From the NCBI GenBank assembly GCA_021797735.1, contig JAJZZE010000035.1:1-36225 (forward strand): DNA of 36,225 bases. Reading direction: 5' to 3'. A program made the translations under genes and the position numbers. This document shows positions 8,365-16,262 of this stretch, piece by piece; the stretch's first letter is position 1; the number at the start of each line of letters is the position of its first letter. This DNA comes from Thermoplasmata archaeon. Lineage in GTDB: Archaea; Thermoplasmatota; Thermoplasmata; Thermoplasmatales; Thermoplasmataceae. The notes beneath the pieces were generated by a model. That model saw only the letters and a program-made list of their open reading frames with translations. It did not search any database and was not told the DNA's origin.

Positions 8365-8481
8365 CAGTACTGTCTAATTTTTTTTACTGCGAATTGAATC
8401 ATATAGACCCTTTAAGTATCCTATTGAATATATCCTTCCTGAATATGAATATCCGGGTATTATTTCATTGTCGCCCTCAAG
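8365..8481 (-). pseudogene. Duplicated 3' end of the mannonate dehydratase gene
   Basis: These 117 bp match 17514-17630 at 112 positions; all five differences are transitions. The segment covers the last about 36 codons of the mannonate dehydratase, its stop and nine bases after it. No other part of that gene is present here, so it is an inert fragment. It lies in the same orientation as the intact gene. Confidence 0.8.
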
Positions 8482-8526
8482 ATATTTTTATTGGTACAAA
8501 TAATTAAAGAAGAAAAAAATATAACA

Positions 8527-9735
8527 TTATATGTTTTCTACAGTTTTCCTGAGAACGGCAAGTCCGTTTAGAACATCCTGATCTGATGAATATTCTTCTT
8601 TTGTGTGGCTCCTACCCAGATGGGATGGTATGAATATCATTGCTGTTGGAACTATTCTGTTCATATACTGGGCATCATGTCCAGGCCAGCTATAAAGGTA
8701 CTTATATTTGAGGTTGAGTGCCTTGCATGACTTTTCTATTTGCTTTTTAAGATCCTCATCAAACATTGTGGTTTCTGTTGTCCATTCGTTTTGAAATTTT
8801 ACTGAAACACCCTCCTCGCCAGCTATTTTATCCGCAGCCTCTTTTGCAGTTCTGGAATATTCCTCTGCAGTTTCCATATCAGGGCTCCTGGTATCGAGAT
8901 TAAGTTCAACCTTTCCTGGAATGACATTATAAGCATTGGGATAGTTATTAAACTTACCAACAGTCGTGACAAGTTCTTTGTTGGACAATTTTGCTACATC
9001 TCTAACCTCGACTGCGAATCTGGCAGCTGCAACAAGTGCATCCTTTCTTGTATTCATGGGTGTTGGGCCTGCTTGGTTTGATTCCCCTAAAAACTCAACA
9101 TGGTCAACTACCATGGTTACAATTCCACGTGGGATGCCAATCTGGTAGCCTTCAAGCTCAAGCACGGGCCCCTGTTCTATGTGAAGCTCAAGATACCTTG
9201 AAAATTGTTGTTTAACTACCCTGTTGTCTTCAATACCCATATATCCTGAATTTTGGAGTGCTTCCCCGAAGGTAATGTTATTTTTGTCCTGCCTGGAATA
9301 TGTAAATTCCTTTGTAAATTTGCCCGTGGACATGCCAGACCCAAGTAGTGACGGCTGGAATCTGGCACCCTCTTCATCTGTAAAATCAATAGCCGTTATT
9401 TTTCTGTGGTTCAGTCTCTCCTTGAATTCCATCAATATCTCTAGAGCCGACATTACGCCATAGAAACCGTCAAATCGTCCACCATTTGGTACAGAATCCA
9501 TATGTGAACCAATTGCAGTAATGTCGTTTCCAGTTCCTTCCGAACCCATTATAAGGCCTGCGTCGTCGATTTCAATTTCTACATCGATTTTGTTTAGTTC
9601 CTCAACCAGGTTGTTTCTTGCCTTTATATCATACTCGTTAAGAGCCAGCCTGTTCACACCAGATTCAGGAGTGTAGCCCACAGATGTTAACCTGTGGAAC
9701 ATTTTAAGAAATGATTCACTACCTATCCAGATCAC
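8527..9735 (-). CDS. M20-family Zn amidohydrolase (N-carbamoyl-L-amino acid hydrolase / ureido-acid hydrolase type)
   Basis: Predicted to hydrolyse the carbamoyl or ureido group of an N-carbamoyl amino acid, or a related allantoate/ureidoglycolate substrate. Metal ligands are visible in family order: GSHMDSVPNGGRFDG (H78, D89), TDEEGARF (E121/E122), LELHIEQGP (a histidine near 193) and IPSHLGRSHTKEE near the C-terminus. The dimer-domain GHDAQYM motif is also present. At 402 residues it is full length. The GTG at 9735 is preferred because it keeps the N-terminal FLKMFHRLTSVG helix typical of the family; it overlaps the upstream MFS gene by 17 nt. It is the last gene of an aminotransferase-MFS-amidohydrolase operon, suggesting uptake and breakdown of a carbamoylated amino acid. 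Confidence 0.85.
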   Translation of the reverse strand: MIWIGSESFLKMFHRLTSVGYTPESGVNRLALNEYDIKARNNLVEELNKIDVEIEIDDAGLIMGSEGTGNDITAIGSHMDSVPNGGRFDGFYGVMSALEILMEFKERLNHRKITAIDFTDEEGARFQPSLLGSGMSTGKFTKEFTYSRQDKNNITFGEALQNSGYMGIEDNRVVKQQFSRYLELHIEQGPVLELEGYQIGIPRGIVTMVVDHVEFLGESNQAGPTPMNTRKDALVAAARFAVEVRDVAKLSNKELVTTVGKFNNYPNAYNVIPGKVELNLDTRSPDMETAEEYSRTAKEAADKIAGEEGVSVKFQNEWTTETTMFDEDLKKQIEKSCKALNLKYKYLYSWPGHDAQYMNRIVPTAMIFIPSHLGRSHTKEEYSSDQDVLNGLAVLRKTVENI

Positions 9736-11143
9736 CCTTTAATATCTTTTCGTCATTTATCTGTTCCAGCCTTAACTTTTTAGTTTTTGGCCCAAGTATT
9801 CCAACGATAAGACCTGCAATTAGCGCAGTCAACCCCATGGCTATGAAAGCCCATGTATATCCACTTATACCAGCTATTCCTGCAGACAGGGCTATTGGAA
9901 GTATTATGTATGGCGCAATGGCACCACCTATATGTCCCAATCCATCTGTCATGCCCATAGCTGTAGAACGATCCTCTGTTGGGAATAGCTCCGCGGTATA
10001 GGTAAACATAACTGGCAGCCAGAGCCCCTGTGTAAAGAATACAAGGAATCCAGCAAGAATAAGCAGCACTGGTGATGTAATAACGCCCCATAGTATGAAG
10101 AAAATCATGCTAAGCACCATTATTCCTAAACTTAGATACTTACGCTGAACTTTGTCAGATATTGACATGCCCGTAAACGAGCCGACAAAATCTCCGGAAC
10201 TTGAAAGGAAAAAGTACAGTATACTGGTTGAAACAGTCAATCCATGGGATATGAATAGTGTTGGAACTACTGATACAAGTGCATAATCACCGGTATAAAA
10301 AAAGAACCACACCGTAAAAAGCAGTACTACTCTCTTGCTTATACTTTTTTTAGTAAAAAGGGATCTTATTCCCATGTTTGTTTCTTCCAGTTTTTCAGAT
10401 ATTTTCTCAGCTGGAACCCTGTCAATTTTTCCATGTACCTTTGTTATGTATTCTTCCATTTTTGATATAACCTCTTCTGCCTCTTTCTTTCTACCAACTT
10501 TTAGTAGCCATCTGGGTGATTCAGGAAGATATGTAAGTCGCATAATTATTATAGGTATTGCAACAATAGCCCCAATGCCAAACATAAGCCTCCAACCCCA
10601 CGATATTGTTGGTACAACGAAATATGCTAATGCACCGACAGGAAGTATTTCTATCATCCCAACAGCCGTGGTCATGCCGACATATGTTCCCCTGATAGAG
10701 CTGGGTGTTATCTCAGCCATATAGGTGGATGTTAGACCTATGTCCCCTCCGATAGCAATTCCTATGATAAACCTAAAAATTGTAATTTCAACAAAGTTCG
10801 TTGAAAGGGCAGCCAGTAATGAACCTACAGTAGCCACTATAAGAGTAGCTAAAAGTGAATTCTTTCTTCCTATACGCTGGGCATAGTAACCAAGACCAAG
10901 TTCACCGGCCACATATCCGATAAGGCCAGTAGTAATTGGAAGTGCATAAATGAAACTAGAAACAGGAACATTAAGCTGCTTGGCGGCAACAGGAAGGATG
11001 AATCCGATATTATACACATCCCAGAAAACCAGGAAAAAACTTATTGCTACCAATGCAACGACCATTCCATTATATGGCCTGTATTTAAGGCTGTCCAGCC
11101 TGTAAAGAATATCACTGTCCTGTGGATCTATATTGTTAGCCAT
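9719..11143 (-). CDS. MFS transporter (metabolite/sugar porter family)
   Basis: A 474-residue membrane carrier with about twelve hydrophobic helices. It has GYYAQRIGRKNS (motif A region), PESPRWLLKVGRKKEAEEVI after helix six (the sugar-porter PESPRWL signature) and AELFPTEDRSTAMG near residue 390. The ATG at 11143 (MANNIDPQDSD) overlaps the aminotransferase stop by one base (TAATG), which fixes the start; reading frame farther upstream lies inside that gene. Its place between an aminotransferase and a carbamoyl-type amidohydrolase suggests it imports their substrate, probably an amino acid derivative rather than a sugar. That is inference from context. Confidence 0.85.
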   Translation of the reverse strand: MANNIDPQDSDILYRLDSLKYRPYNGMVVALVAISFFLVFWDVYNIGFILPVAAKQLNVPVSSFIYALPITTGLIGYVAGELGLGYYAQRIGRKNSLLATLIVATVGSLLAALSTNFVEITIFRFIIGIAIGGDIGLTSTYMAEITPSSIRGTYVGMTTAVGMIEILPVGALAYFVVPTISWGWRLMFGIGAIVAIPIIIMRLTYLPESPRWLLKVGRKKEAEEVISKMEEYITKVHGKIDRVPAEKISEKLEETNMGIRSLFTKKSISKRVVLLFTVWFFFYTGDYALVSVVPTLFISHGLTVSTSILYFFLSSSGDFVGSFTGMSISDKVQRKYLSLGIMVLSMIFFILWGVITSPVLLILAGFLVFFTQGLWLPVMFTYTAELFPTEDRSTAMGMTDGLGHIGGAIAPYIILPIALSAGIAGISGYTWAFIAMGLTALIAGLIVGILGPKTKKLRLEQINDEKILKGDLDR

Positions 11144-12462
11144 TATTTGACACCTTCCATTATTGTTGTTGTAAATATCTCCAGTCCTTTCTGGTTGAGT
11201 TCGTCGGGTATATTTAGCGCACCAATGTATCTGAATACATTGCCCCAGTGGCCACACGTATGCATAATCAAACCTTTTGAAAGCAAACTGTGTTTCAATT
11301 CAACCATTTTGTTAGCCGACACTGGTTTGTTGTCTTCAGTTAGCTCTATACCAATCATAAAACCTAAACCCCTGACATCAGCAATTAGATCAGAATTTAT
11401 AGATTTAAAATTGCGTTTTAGTTCCTCACCGTCTCTTCTAACCCTTTCCAGATAATTTGGTAGCGTTTTTAATATCTCCACGCCAGCAGCCAGGGCAAGT
11501 GGGTTTGCCCTGTAAGTGCCTATGTGGAACGACTTCGGAAGTTGTAAGTCATAGTCATCCCTATAGTAAACAAGTGACACTGGAATGCCTCCGCCTATGG
11601 ACTTGCTAACGCAGACGATATCAGGAATGATATTTTCATGTTCAAATGCCCACATTTTTCCTGTTCTTCCAAGGCCAGTCTGAACCTCATCAACTATCAT
11701 TGTCAGGTTAAACTCATTGCATATTTCCCTTATAGCCTTCAAAAAACCCTGAGGCGGAACAATGTATCCACCCTCACCTTGGATGGGTTCAACTATTATG
11801 GAATCGGGTTTATTGTAGCCTGCTTCAGGATCTGTCATCACCTTCCTTATCATATCAATTATATCATTAACGGAGTATGGGTACCACATGCTATATGGGT
11901 ATGGAACTCTTAAAATATTAAACCCTTTGCTGTATGATGATCTTTTGTATTTCTCCCCGGCCGTCGCTGAAATAATTCCGCCAGCAATTCCATGATATGC
12001 CCCCTCAAAAGCAATAGTACTCCCATTTCCACTATGTACTGCATGGGCAATGTTAATTGCTGCTTCACATGCATCTGCTCCGCTTATTCCAAAAAGTGTT
12101 TTATAGTTTCTCATAGCTGCTGGAAAACTATCGTTTAACTCCTCCAGAAAGTTAATTCTGGTCTCAGTTGGTATCTCAAGTGCATGCCATATATTTTCAA
12201 TTTGCTTTGTCACGGCATCGCGTACTATATTTCCATATCCAAGGTTCAGGACACTTATTCCTGCAACCCAGTCTATAAATCTGTTTCCATCCACATCTTC
12301 TATTACCGAACCATCTGCACTTTTAATGGCTATAGGGAATGCATCCGGGTATACCACGCTCTGGGTTTCATATCTTTTCTGTTTCTGTAGTAATAATTTA
12401 CTTTTTGGTCCTGGTATTCCTGTAATAATTTTTGGTAAATTTTTATATTCATTTAATTCCAT
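11143..12462 (-). CDS. Class III PLP-dependent aminotransferase (omega-amino acid/GABA type)
   Basis: Transfers an amino group, often from an omega-amino acid such as beta-alanine or 4-aminobutyrate, to a 2-oxo acid. The 439-residue protein has GISGADACEAAI (phosphate binding, about 125-136), the cofactor aspartate in IVDEVQTGLGRTGK (D258) and the Schiff-base lysine in DIVCVSKSIGGG (K287). It is first in a three-gene operon, overlapping the next gene by one base. Its promoter faces that of an Lrp/AsnC regulator and two 18-bp repeats lie between them. With a carbamoyl-type hydrolase in the operon, a path from N-carbamoyl amino acid to amino acid to oxo acid is plausible. The exact substrate is undetermined. 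Confidence 0.88.
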   Translation of the reverse strand: MELNEYKNLPKIITGIPGPKSKLLLQKQKRYETQSVVYPDAFPIAIKSADGSVIEDVDGNRFIDWVAGISVLNLGYGNIVRDAVTKQIENIWHALEIPTETRINFLEELNDSFPAAMRNYKTLFGISGADACEAAINIAHAVHSGNGSTIAFEGAYHGIAGGIISATAGEKYKRSSYSKGFNILRVPYPYSMWYPYSVNDIIDMIRKVMTDPEAGYNKPDSIIVEPIQGEGGYIVPPQGFLKAIREICNEFNLTMIVDEVQTGLGRTGKMWAFEHENIIPDIVCVSKSIGGGIPVSLVYYRDDYDLQLPKSFHIGTYRANPLALAAGVEILKTLPNYLERVRRDGEELKRNFKSINSDLIADVRGLGFMIGIELTEDNKPVSANKMVELKHSLLSKGLIMHTCGHWGNVFRYIGALNIPDELNQKGLEIFTTTIMEGVK

Positions 12463-12517
12463 AACAAATGTAAGATTTTAAGTGATATAATCATTTCTAT
12501 AATTCTTCTATACTGCA

Positions 12518-12597
12518 AATTTAAAGAAAAATATTCTTGTAATTTTATATTTAGCAATATTTATAGCTATAAAATAGACAATTTAAAGAAAAATATT
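12518..12597. promoter_or_regulatory. Divergent promoter region with two 18-bp direct repeats
   Basis: AATTTAAAGAAAAATATT occurs exactly at 12518-12535 and 12580-12597, starts 62 bp apart (about six helical turns), between the divergent aminotransferase and Lrp genes. Box A of the Lrp gene (TTTATATAAAAT) follows directly at about 12597-12608. Lrp/AsnC proteins commonly bind spaced sites near their own and a neighbour's promoter, so these are candidate operators. Confidence 0.5.
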
Positions 12598-12621
12598 TAT
12601 ATAAAATTTATATATTTGTTC

Positions 12622-13088
12622 ATGGACAACTTTGATATAAGAATTTTAAAAGAATTTTAAAAGAAATTTCAAAAAATTCAAGAAAGCCATTAAGGGATAT
12701 AGGAAAATCTATAGGAATATTCTCTCCCTCGGCAGTTAGCCGGAGAATACGGGAAATGCAGGAAAACAGTATAATAAAAGGTTTTAAGGCAGAGATAGAT
12801 TTCAAGAAACTGGGTTACAATTTTATTACAGTAACCTTTGTAAGGATCCGTTATTCGCCAGAATCTAAAGAAAAAGTTGCTGAAAAAATTATGAAAATTA
12901 AAGGAATACTTTCTGTTTACTATCTTCTTGGTGACATAGATTTTGTTCTTATTACAGCAAGCAGTGATAAAACAAAATATGAAAATATATGGGATAGCCT
13001 CAGTTCTATAGTTGAGATAGAGAGGACTGATTCCCATACTGTTCTCAGAACATACAGAATGCAGGATCTTTCTATGCTGAAATGGTAA
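12622..13088 (+). pseudogene. Lrp/AsnC-family regulator, frameshifted by an 11-bp duplication
   Basis: The ATG at 12622 begins MDNFDIRILKEF and meets TAA at 12658. The rest of the protein is in another frame and runs without a stop to 13088. Removing one copy of the 11-bp tandem duplication at 12639-12660 restores a continuous product beginning MDNFDIRILKEISKNSRK. Features then read PLRDIGKSIGIFSPSAVSRR (helix-turn-helix) and a complete C-terminal RAM ligand domain (FITVTFVRIRYSP through IERTDSHTVLRTY). An ATG at 12756 could still give a 110-residue RAM-only product lacking the DNA-binding domain. As read, the gene is off. It probably controlled the divergent aminotransferase operon. Confidence 0.85.
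12639..12660 (+). repeat. Tandem 11-bp duplication in the Lrp gene
   Basis: AAGAATTTTAA occurs twice in a row (12639-12649, 12650-12660), followed by AAGAA, which begins a third partial copy. Eleven is not a multiple of three, so the duplication shifts the frame. Such repeats arise and revert by replication slippage. Confidence 0.9.
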
Positions 13089-13400
13089 GATATATTGAAT
13101 GATAGTGCTGTATTAAAGGAACTACAGATAAGGATTATCCATTTGCAATAAGTGATTTAATAGATATCCATAGCATTAAAAAGGCTATTAATTGGGCTCA
13201 AGGTTATACAGGAAGATCTATGAATACAACAATTCATCATACTATGGAAAATATCATTCCAGGATACCTGTTAAGAAAGATGATAGCAGCATGATAGTTG
13301 AGTACCTGAAAGAGAATAAGGCAAGGTTTATTCAACACAGCAGTAGTTGTACAAACGTTTAAATATAAAAATTTTATAGTAATTTTAAAGGTGTACATAA
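13089..13400. other. 312-bp gap with decayed coding traces
   Basis: No intact gene. One frame reads KDYPFAISDLIDIHSIKKA then INWAQGYTGR to a TGA near 13294. Another reads YHSRIPVKKDDSSMIVEYL toward 13340. Both lack starts and look like remnants of coding DNA whose family I do not recognise. The last about 45 bp hold the next gene's promoter: an AAATATAAAA box near 13360 and a GGTG ribosome site at about 13391. Confidence 0.4.
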
Positions 13401-14999
13401 ATGGATTATAACATTATTGTAAACAATTTTTTTGATGGAGATAAAAAATACAGTGAAGAAAGGGTAATAAAAACAGAAAATGGATTAATAAAAGATATAG
13501 TAAAAATGGATAAAAACAATATAAAGGATTTAATAAATAAAAAAAATACATATGACCTAAGAGATAAATTTGTAACACCTGGATTAATGGATTCGCATAA
13601 CCATTTTGCATTAACTGCACTAAAATTAATGTATCAGATTAATCTTGTGAATACACATTCCTTTGATGACATTATTAATATGATAAATAATAAAAATAAA
13701 ATAATCCATGGATGGATACAGTGCTTCGGGATAAACGAATATGAATTAAAGGAAAAAAAACTGCCTGACAGGTATATATTAGATAAGGTAATAAGCGATA
13801 TTCCCGTTTTTATAACACACATGTCAGAACATTATGCAGTTTGCAACAGCAAGGCACTGGAAATTGCAGGCATAAATAAAGAAACAAGAGATCCAAGCAA
13901 TGGTAAAATAGGCAGGAATAAAAGTGGAATCTCGGATGGAACGTTGTATGAGGCACAGGCAATGGACCTGGTTAAAAAGCATATACCGGAATATACATTA
14001 AATGATTACGAAAATGCAATAATAAACGGAAGCGCAGAGTATTTAAACACGGGATTAACTGCAATAAAGGATACAGGAGGTACCGGAAAGGACATTAATG
14101 AAAATACAAGAGTTGATGCATTTAATAATGTTACGTTAAATAATAAGATAAAATTAAGCCTGGTAATAGCACTGCCTGTATATTCTTTGGAAGATGTAGA
14201 TGAAAAAATAGGCTTATCAAACAAAATAAAGGAAAACAGTAAGCTAAAAAATGGCGGATTTAAAATATTTTTAGATGGGTCTATAATGTCAAGGAAAGCA
14301 TGGATGAAAAATCCATATAGAATACAAAAATTTGATACTGAAGAGGTCAGAGGAATTCCATTGTGGGATATAGGAAAATTTAAAGAAGCGGTGAATAAAC
14401 TGGCAGCCACTGGAAAGCATATCAGTATACACGCTATAGGAGATAAAGCTATTTCAGTTGCAATAGATATTATAAAAGAAATTAATAAAAATGGAACAAA
14501 GTCTACATTTTCACTTGTACATGCATATAAACTTAATAATGAAGATATTATGAATTTAAAAAATGAAAAAATCAATCTTGAAACACAGGCAGCGTTTATT
14601 TATTTTATTGGTGATGTCATTCAGAATAATCTAAAGGATTCTGAAAGTTTTGGTTTGTTTCCTATTAAAACATTGATTAGCCAGGGAGTAAATATATCAA
14701 ATGGCTCTGATACTCCAGTCACTTCATTTGACCCACTTTATGGTATATATTCAAGCATTTACAGGAAAATAAAAAATAGCAATGAAAAAAATATATTTGA
14801 CGATGAAGAAAAAATAGGCATACATGATGCATTAAAAACGTATACATCATTAAGTTCATATGATCTGGAATTGAATAATACCGGGTTTATAAAAAATGGC
14901 TATTGTTCTAGTTTTACAGTCTGGGACAGTTACCCTGAAAAATTAAATGATGATATAAATCAGTGGACTAAAATAAAGCATAATGCTTTAGTATTATAA
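13401..14999 (+). CDS. YtcJ-like amidohydrolase (amidohydrolase 3 family)
   Basis: A metal-dependent hydrolase of the amidohydrolase superfamily, 532 residues, the usual size. The HxH metal motif is in GLMDSHNHFA (H66, H68). FKIFLDGSIMSRKAW follows, then HAIGDKAIS with a metal-site histidine, LVHAYKLN, and the final aspartate in ISNGSDTPVTS. YtcJ-like proteins act on amides, lactams or lactones, but few have known substrates. A GGTG ribosome site 7 nt before the ATG supports the start. It heads a run of sugar-acid genes, so a lactone or amide of a sugar acid is an attractive but unproven substrate. Cytosolic; no signal peptide. Confidence 0.85.
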   Translation: MDYNIIVNNFFDGDKKYSEERVIKTENGLIKDIVKMDKNNIKDLINKKNTYDLRDKFVTPGLMDSHNHFALTALKLMYQINLVNTHSFDDIINMINNKNKIIHGWIQCFGINEYELKEKKLPDRYILDKVISDIPVFITHMSEHYAVCNSKALEIAGINKETRDPSNGKIGRNKSGISDGTLYEAQAMDLVKKHIPEYTLNDYENAIINGSAEYLNTGLTAIKDTGGTGKDINENTRVDAFNNVTLNNKIKLSLVIALPVYSLEDVDEKIGLSNKIKENSKLKNGGFKIFLDGSIMSRKAWMKNPYRIQKFDTEEVRGIPLWDIGKFKEAVNKLAATGKHISIHAIGDKAISVAIDIIKEINKNGTKSTFSLVHAYKLNNEDIMNLKNEKINLETQAAFIYFIGDVIQNNLKDSESFGLFPIKTLISQGVNISNGSDTPVTSFDPLYGIYSSIYRKIKNSNEKNIFDDEEKIGIHDALKTYTSLSSYDLELNNTGFIKNGYCSSFTVWDSYPEKLNDDINQWTKIKHNALVL

Positions 15000-15092
15000 C
15001 TTATCAAGTTTATAAAATGTAATAAAATGAAAACACGGCCGCAATGAAGTAATTGGAGTTATATAGGTGTAGATGGTGTAGTTAAGTAGCTG

Positions 15093-15257
15093 TTAATTAA
15101 TAACATCCCTATTTGTTTTATTTCTAGATCCGATTATATAATTCCAATCACCATGGAATTCATCTCTTATCAGGTTCGCCTCTTTCAGTTGCTCATCCGT
15201 TACAACCCTACCATTTTCGTATATTCCTGTATCAATATCAGAGGATAGCTTCAAACG
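15093..15257 (-). pseudogene. C-terminal relic of an ISAzo13-like transposase
   Basis: The minus strand reads LKLSSDIDTGIYENGRVVT, then DEQLKEANLIRDEFHGDWNY and a stop at 15093. The order of a VTDEQL segment, an IxRDEFHGxWNY segment and a short tail matches the C-terminal end of ISAzo13-family transposases as I recall them. About 55 codons survive, with no N-terminal part. It sits between the amidohydrolase and the hydroxyacid dehydrogenase. Confidence 0.6.
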
Positions 15258-15307
15258 TTTATTTTCTATATAAGTAAAGTATTAATAAAATTTTAACATA
15301 GTATATA

Positions 15308-16210
15308 ATGAAAGTGTCAGTACAGCTTAACAGTTTAAGGTATTATCGTGAAGACTGGTATGACGACGTATCGAAAGAGTGCAATAAAATAACTGGTTTA
15401 GAAACCATAAAAGGCTTTTCGGATGATGCAGATATTGTACTATTTTCAGGCACTCCAGAACCCGGAAAGAACACAAAGTTTATGCAGAGCATATCAGCAG
15501 GCGTAAACCATTTAAATTTTTCAAAAATATCAGAGAATATATTAATTTCAAGCAATGCAGATGGCTATTCTATCCCTGTTGCTGAAACTGTAATTGCCCT
15601 ATTATTATCATACGCAAAGAAAATATGTTTCTCAAATAATGAGATACATAACGGCATATACCAACAACTGGAAGACAAAGATTATTTAACATTGTATAAT
15701 AAAAAACTTGGAATATTGGGCTATGGTGGCATTGGGAAGGAATCAGCAAAACTTGCAAGTGCATTTGGCATGAAAATATATGTATATTCAAGGTCATATG
15801 AAAAGGATGTTTATTCTGAATATATGGATATTAAAAATATTATGGAAAACTGTGATTTTGTTTTAATTTCTTTCCCATTAAATCAGTACACTATGGGTAT
15901 TATAAACAAAAATATGCTTAATTTATTTAAAGGATTTGCCATTATTAATGCTGGCCGCGGTGAAATAGTCGACCATGATGACATATTGAATCATCTTAAA
16001 AACCATAAAAATTTTTATTATTTAACCGATGTATGGTATAACGAAATAAACATGACTGAAAAAATACCCGATAATGTGCTAATCACACCGCACATGGCAG
16101 GAATGTCGGATAATGTAATGCTTCCTGTACAAAAAGCCTGCAATAACATAAAAAATTACATCAATGGAAATCCCGGAAATGTTGTAAACAGGAATGATTA
16201 TATTAAATAA
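15308..16210 (+). CDS. D-isomer-specific 2-hydroxyacid dehydrogenase family protein
   Basis: An NAD(P)-dependent oxidoreductase interconverting a 2-hydroxyacid and a 2-oxoacid. The 300-residue protein has the Rossmann motif LGILGYGGIGKESAK at about 135-148. The catalytic arginine is in INAGRGEIVDH (R217), an acidic residue lies in DVWYNEIN (about 246) and the histidine is in ITPHMAG (H262). Residues SAGVNHLN and GYSIPVAE mark the substrate domain. It lies in the sugar-acid island and could act on 2-oxo sugar acids such as 2-ketogluconate or hydroxypyruvate; substrate not shown. An AT-rich box A about 25 nt upstream suggests its own leaderless promoter. Confidence 0.85.
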   Translation: MKVSVQLNSLRYYREDWYDDVSKECNKITGLETIKGFSDDADIVLFSGTPEPGKNTKFMQSISAGVNHLNFSKISENILISSNADGYSIPVAETVIALLLSYAKKICFSNNEIHNGIYQQLEDKDYLTLYNKKLGILGYGGIGKESAKLASAFGMKIYVYSRSYEKDVYSEYMDIKNIMENCDFVLISFPLNQYTMGIINKNMLNLFKGFAIINAGRGEIVDHDDILNHLKNHKNFYYLTDVWYNEINMTEKIPDNVLITPHMAGMSDNVMLPVQKACNNIKNYINGNPGNVVNRNDYIK

Positions 16211-16262
16211 TAATTTATAAAATACCCATATTTTTTAATATTACACATCCCGATATTCTTAT

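Noticed and set aside
14006-14575. 189-codon minus-strand frame within the amidohydrolase
   Set aside because: Hydrophobic-looking only because it is complementary to an AT-rich gene; the plus-strand gene has all metal ligands.
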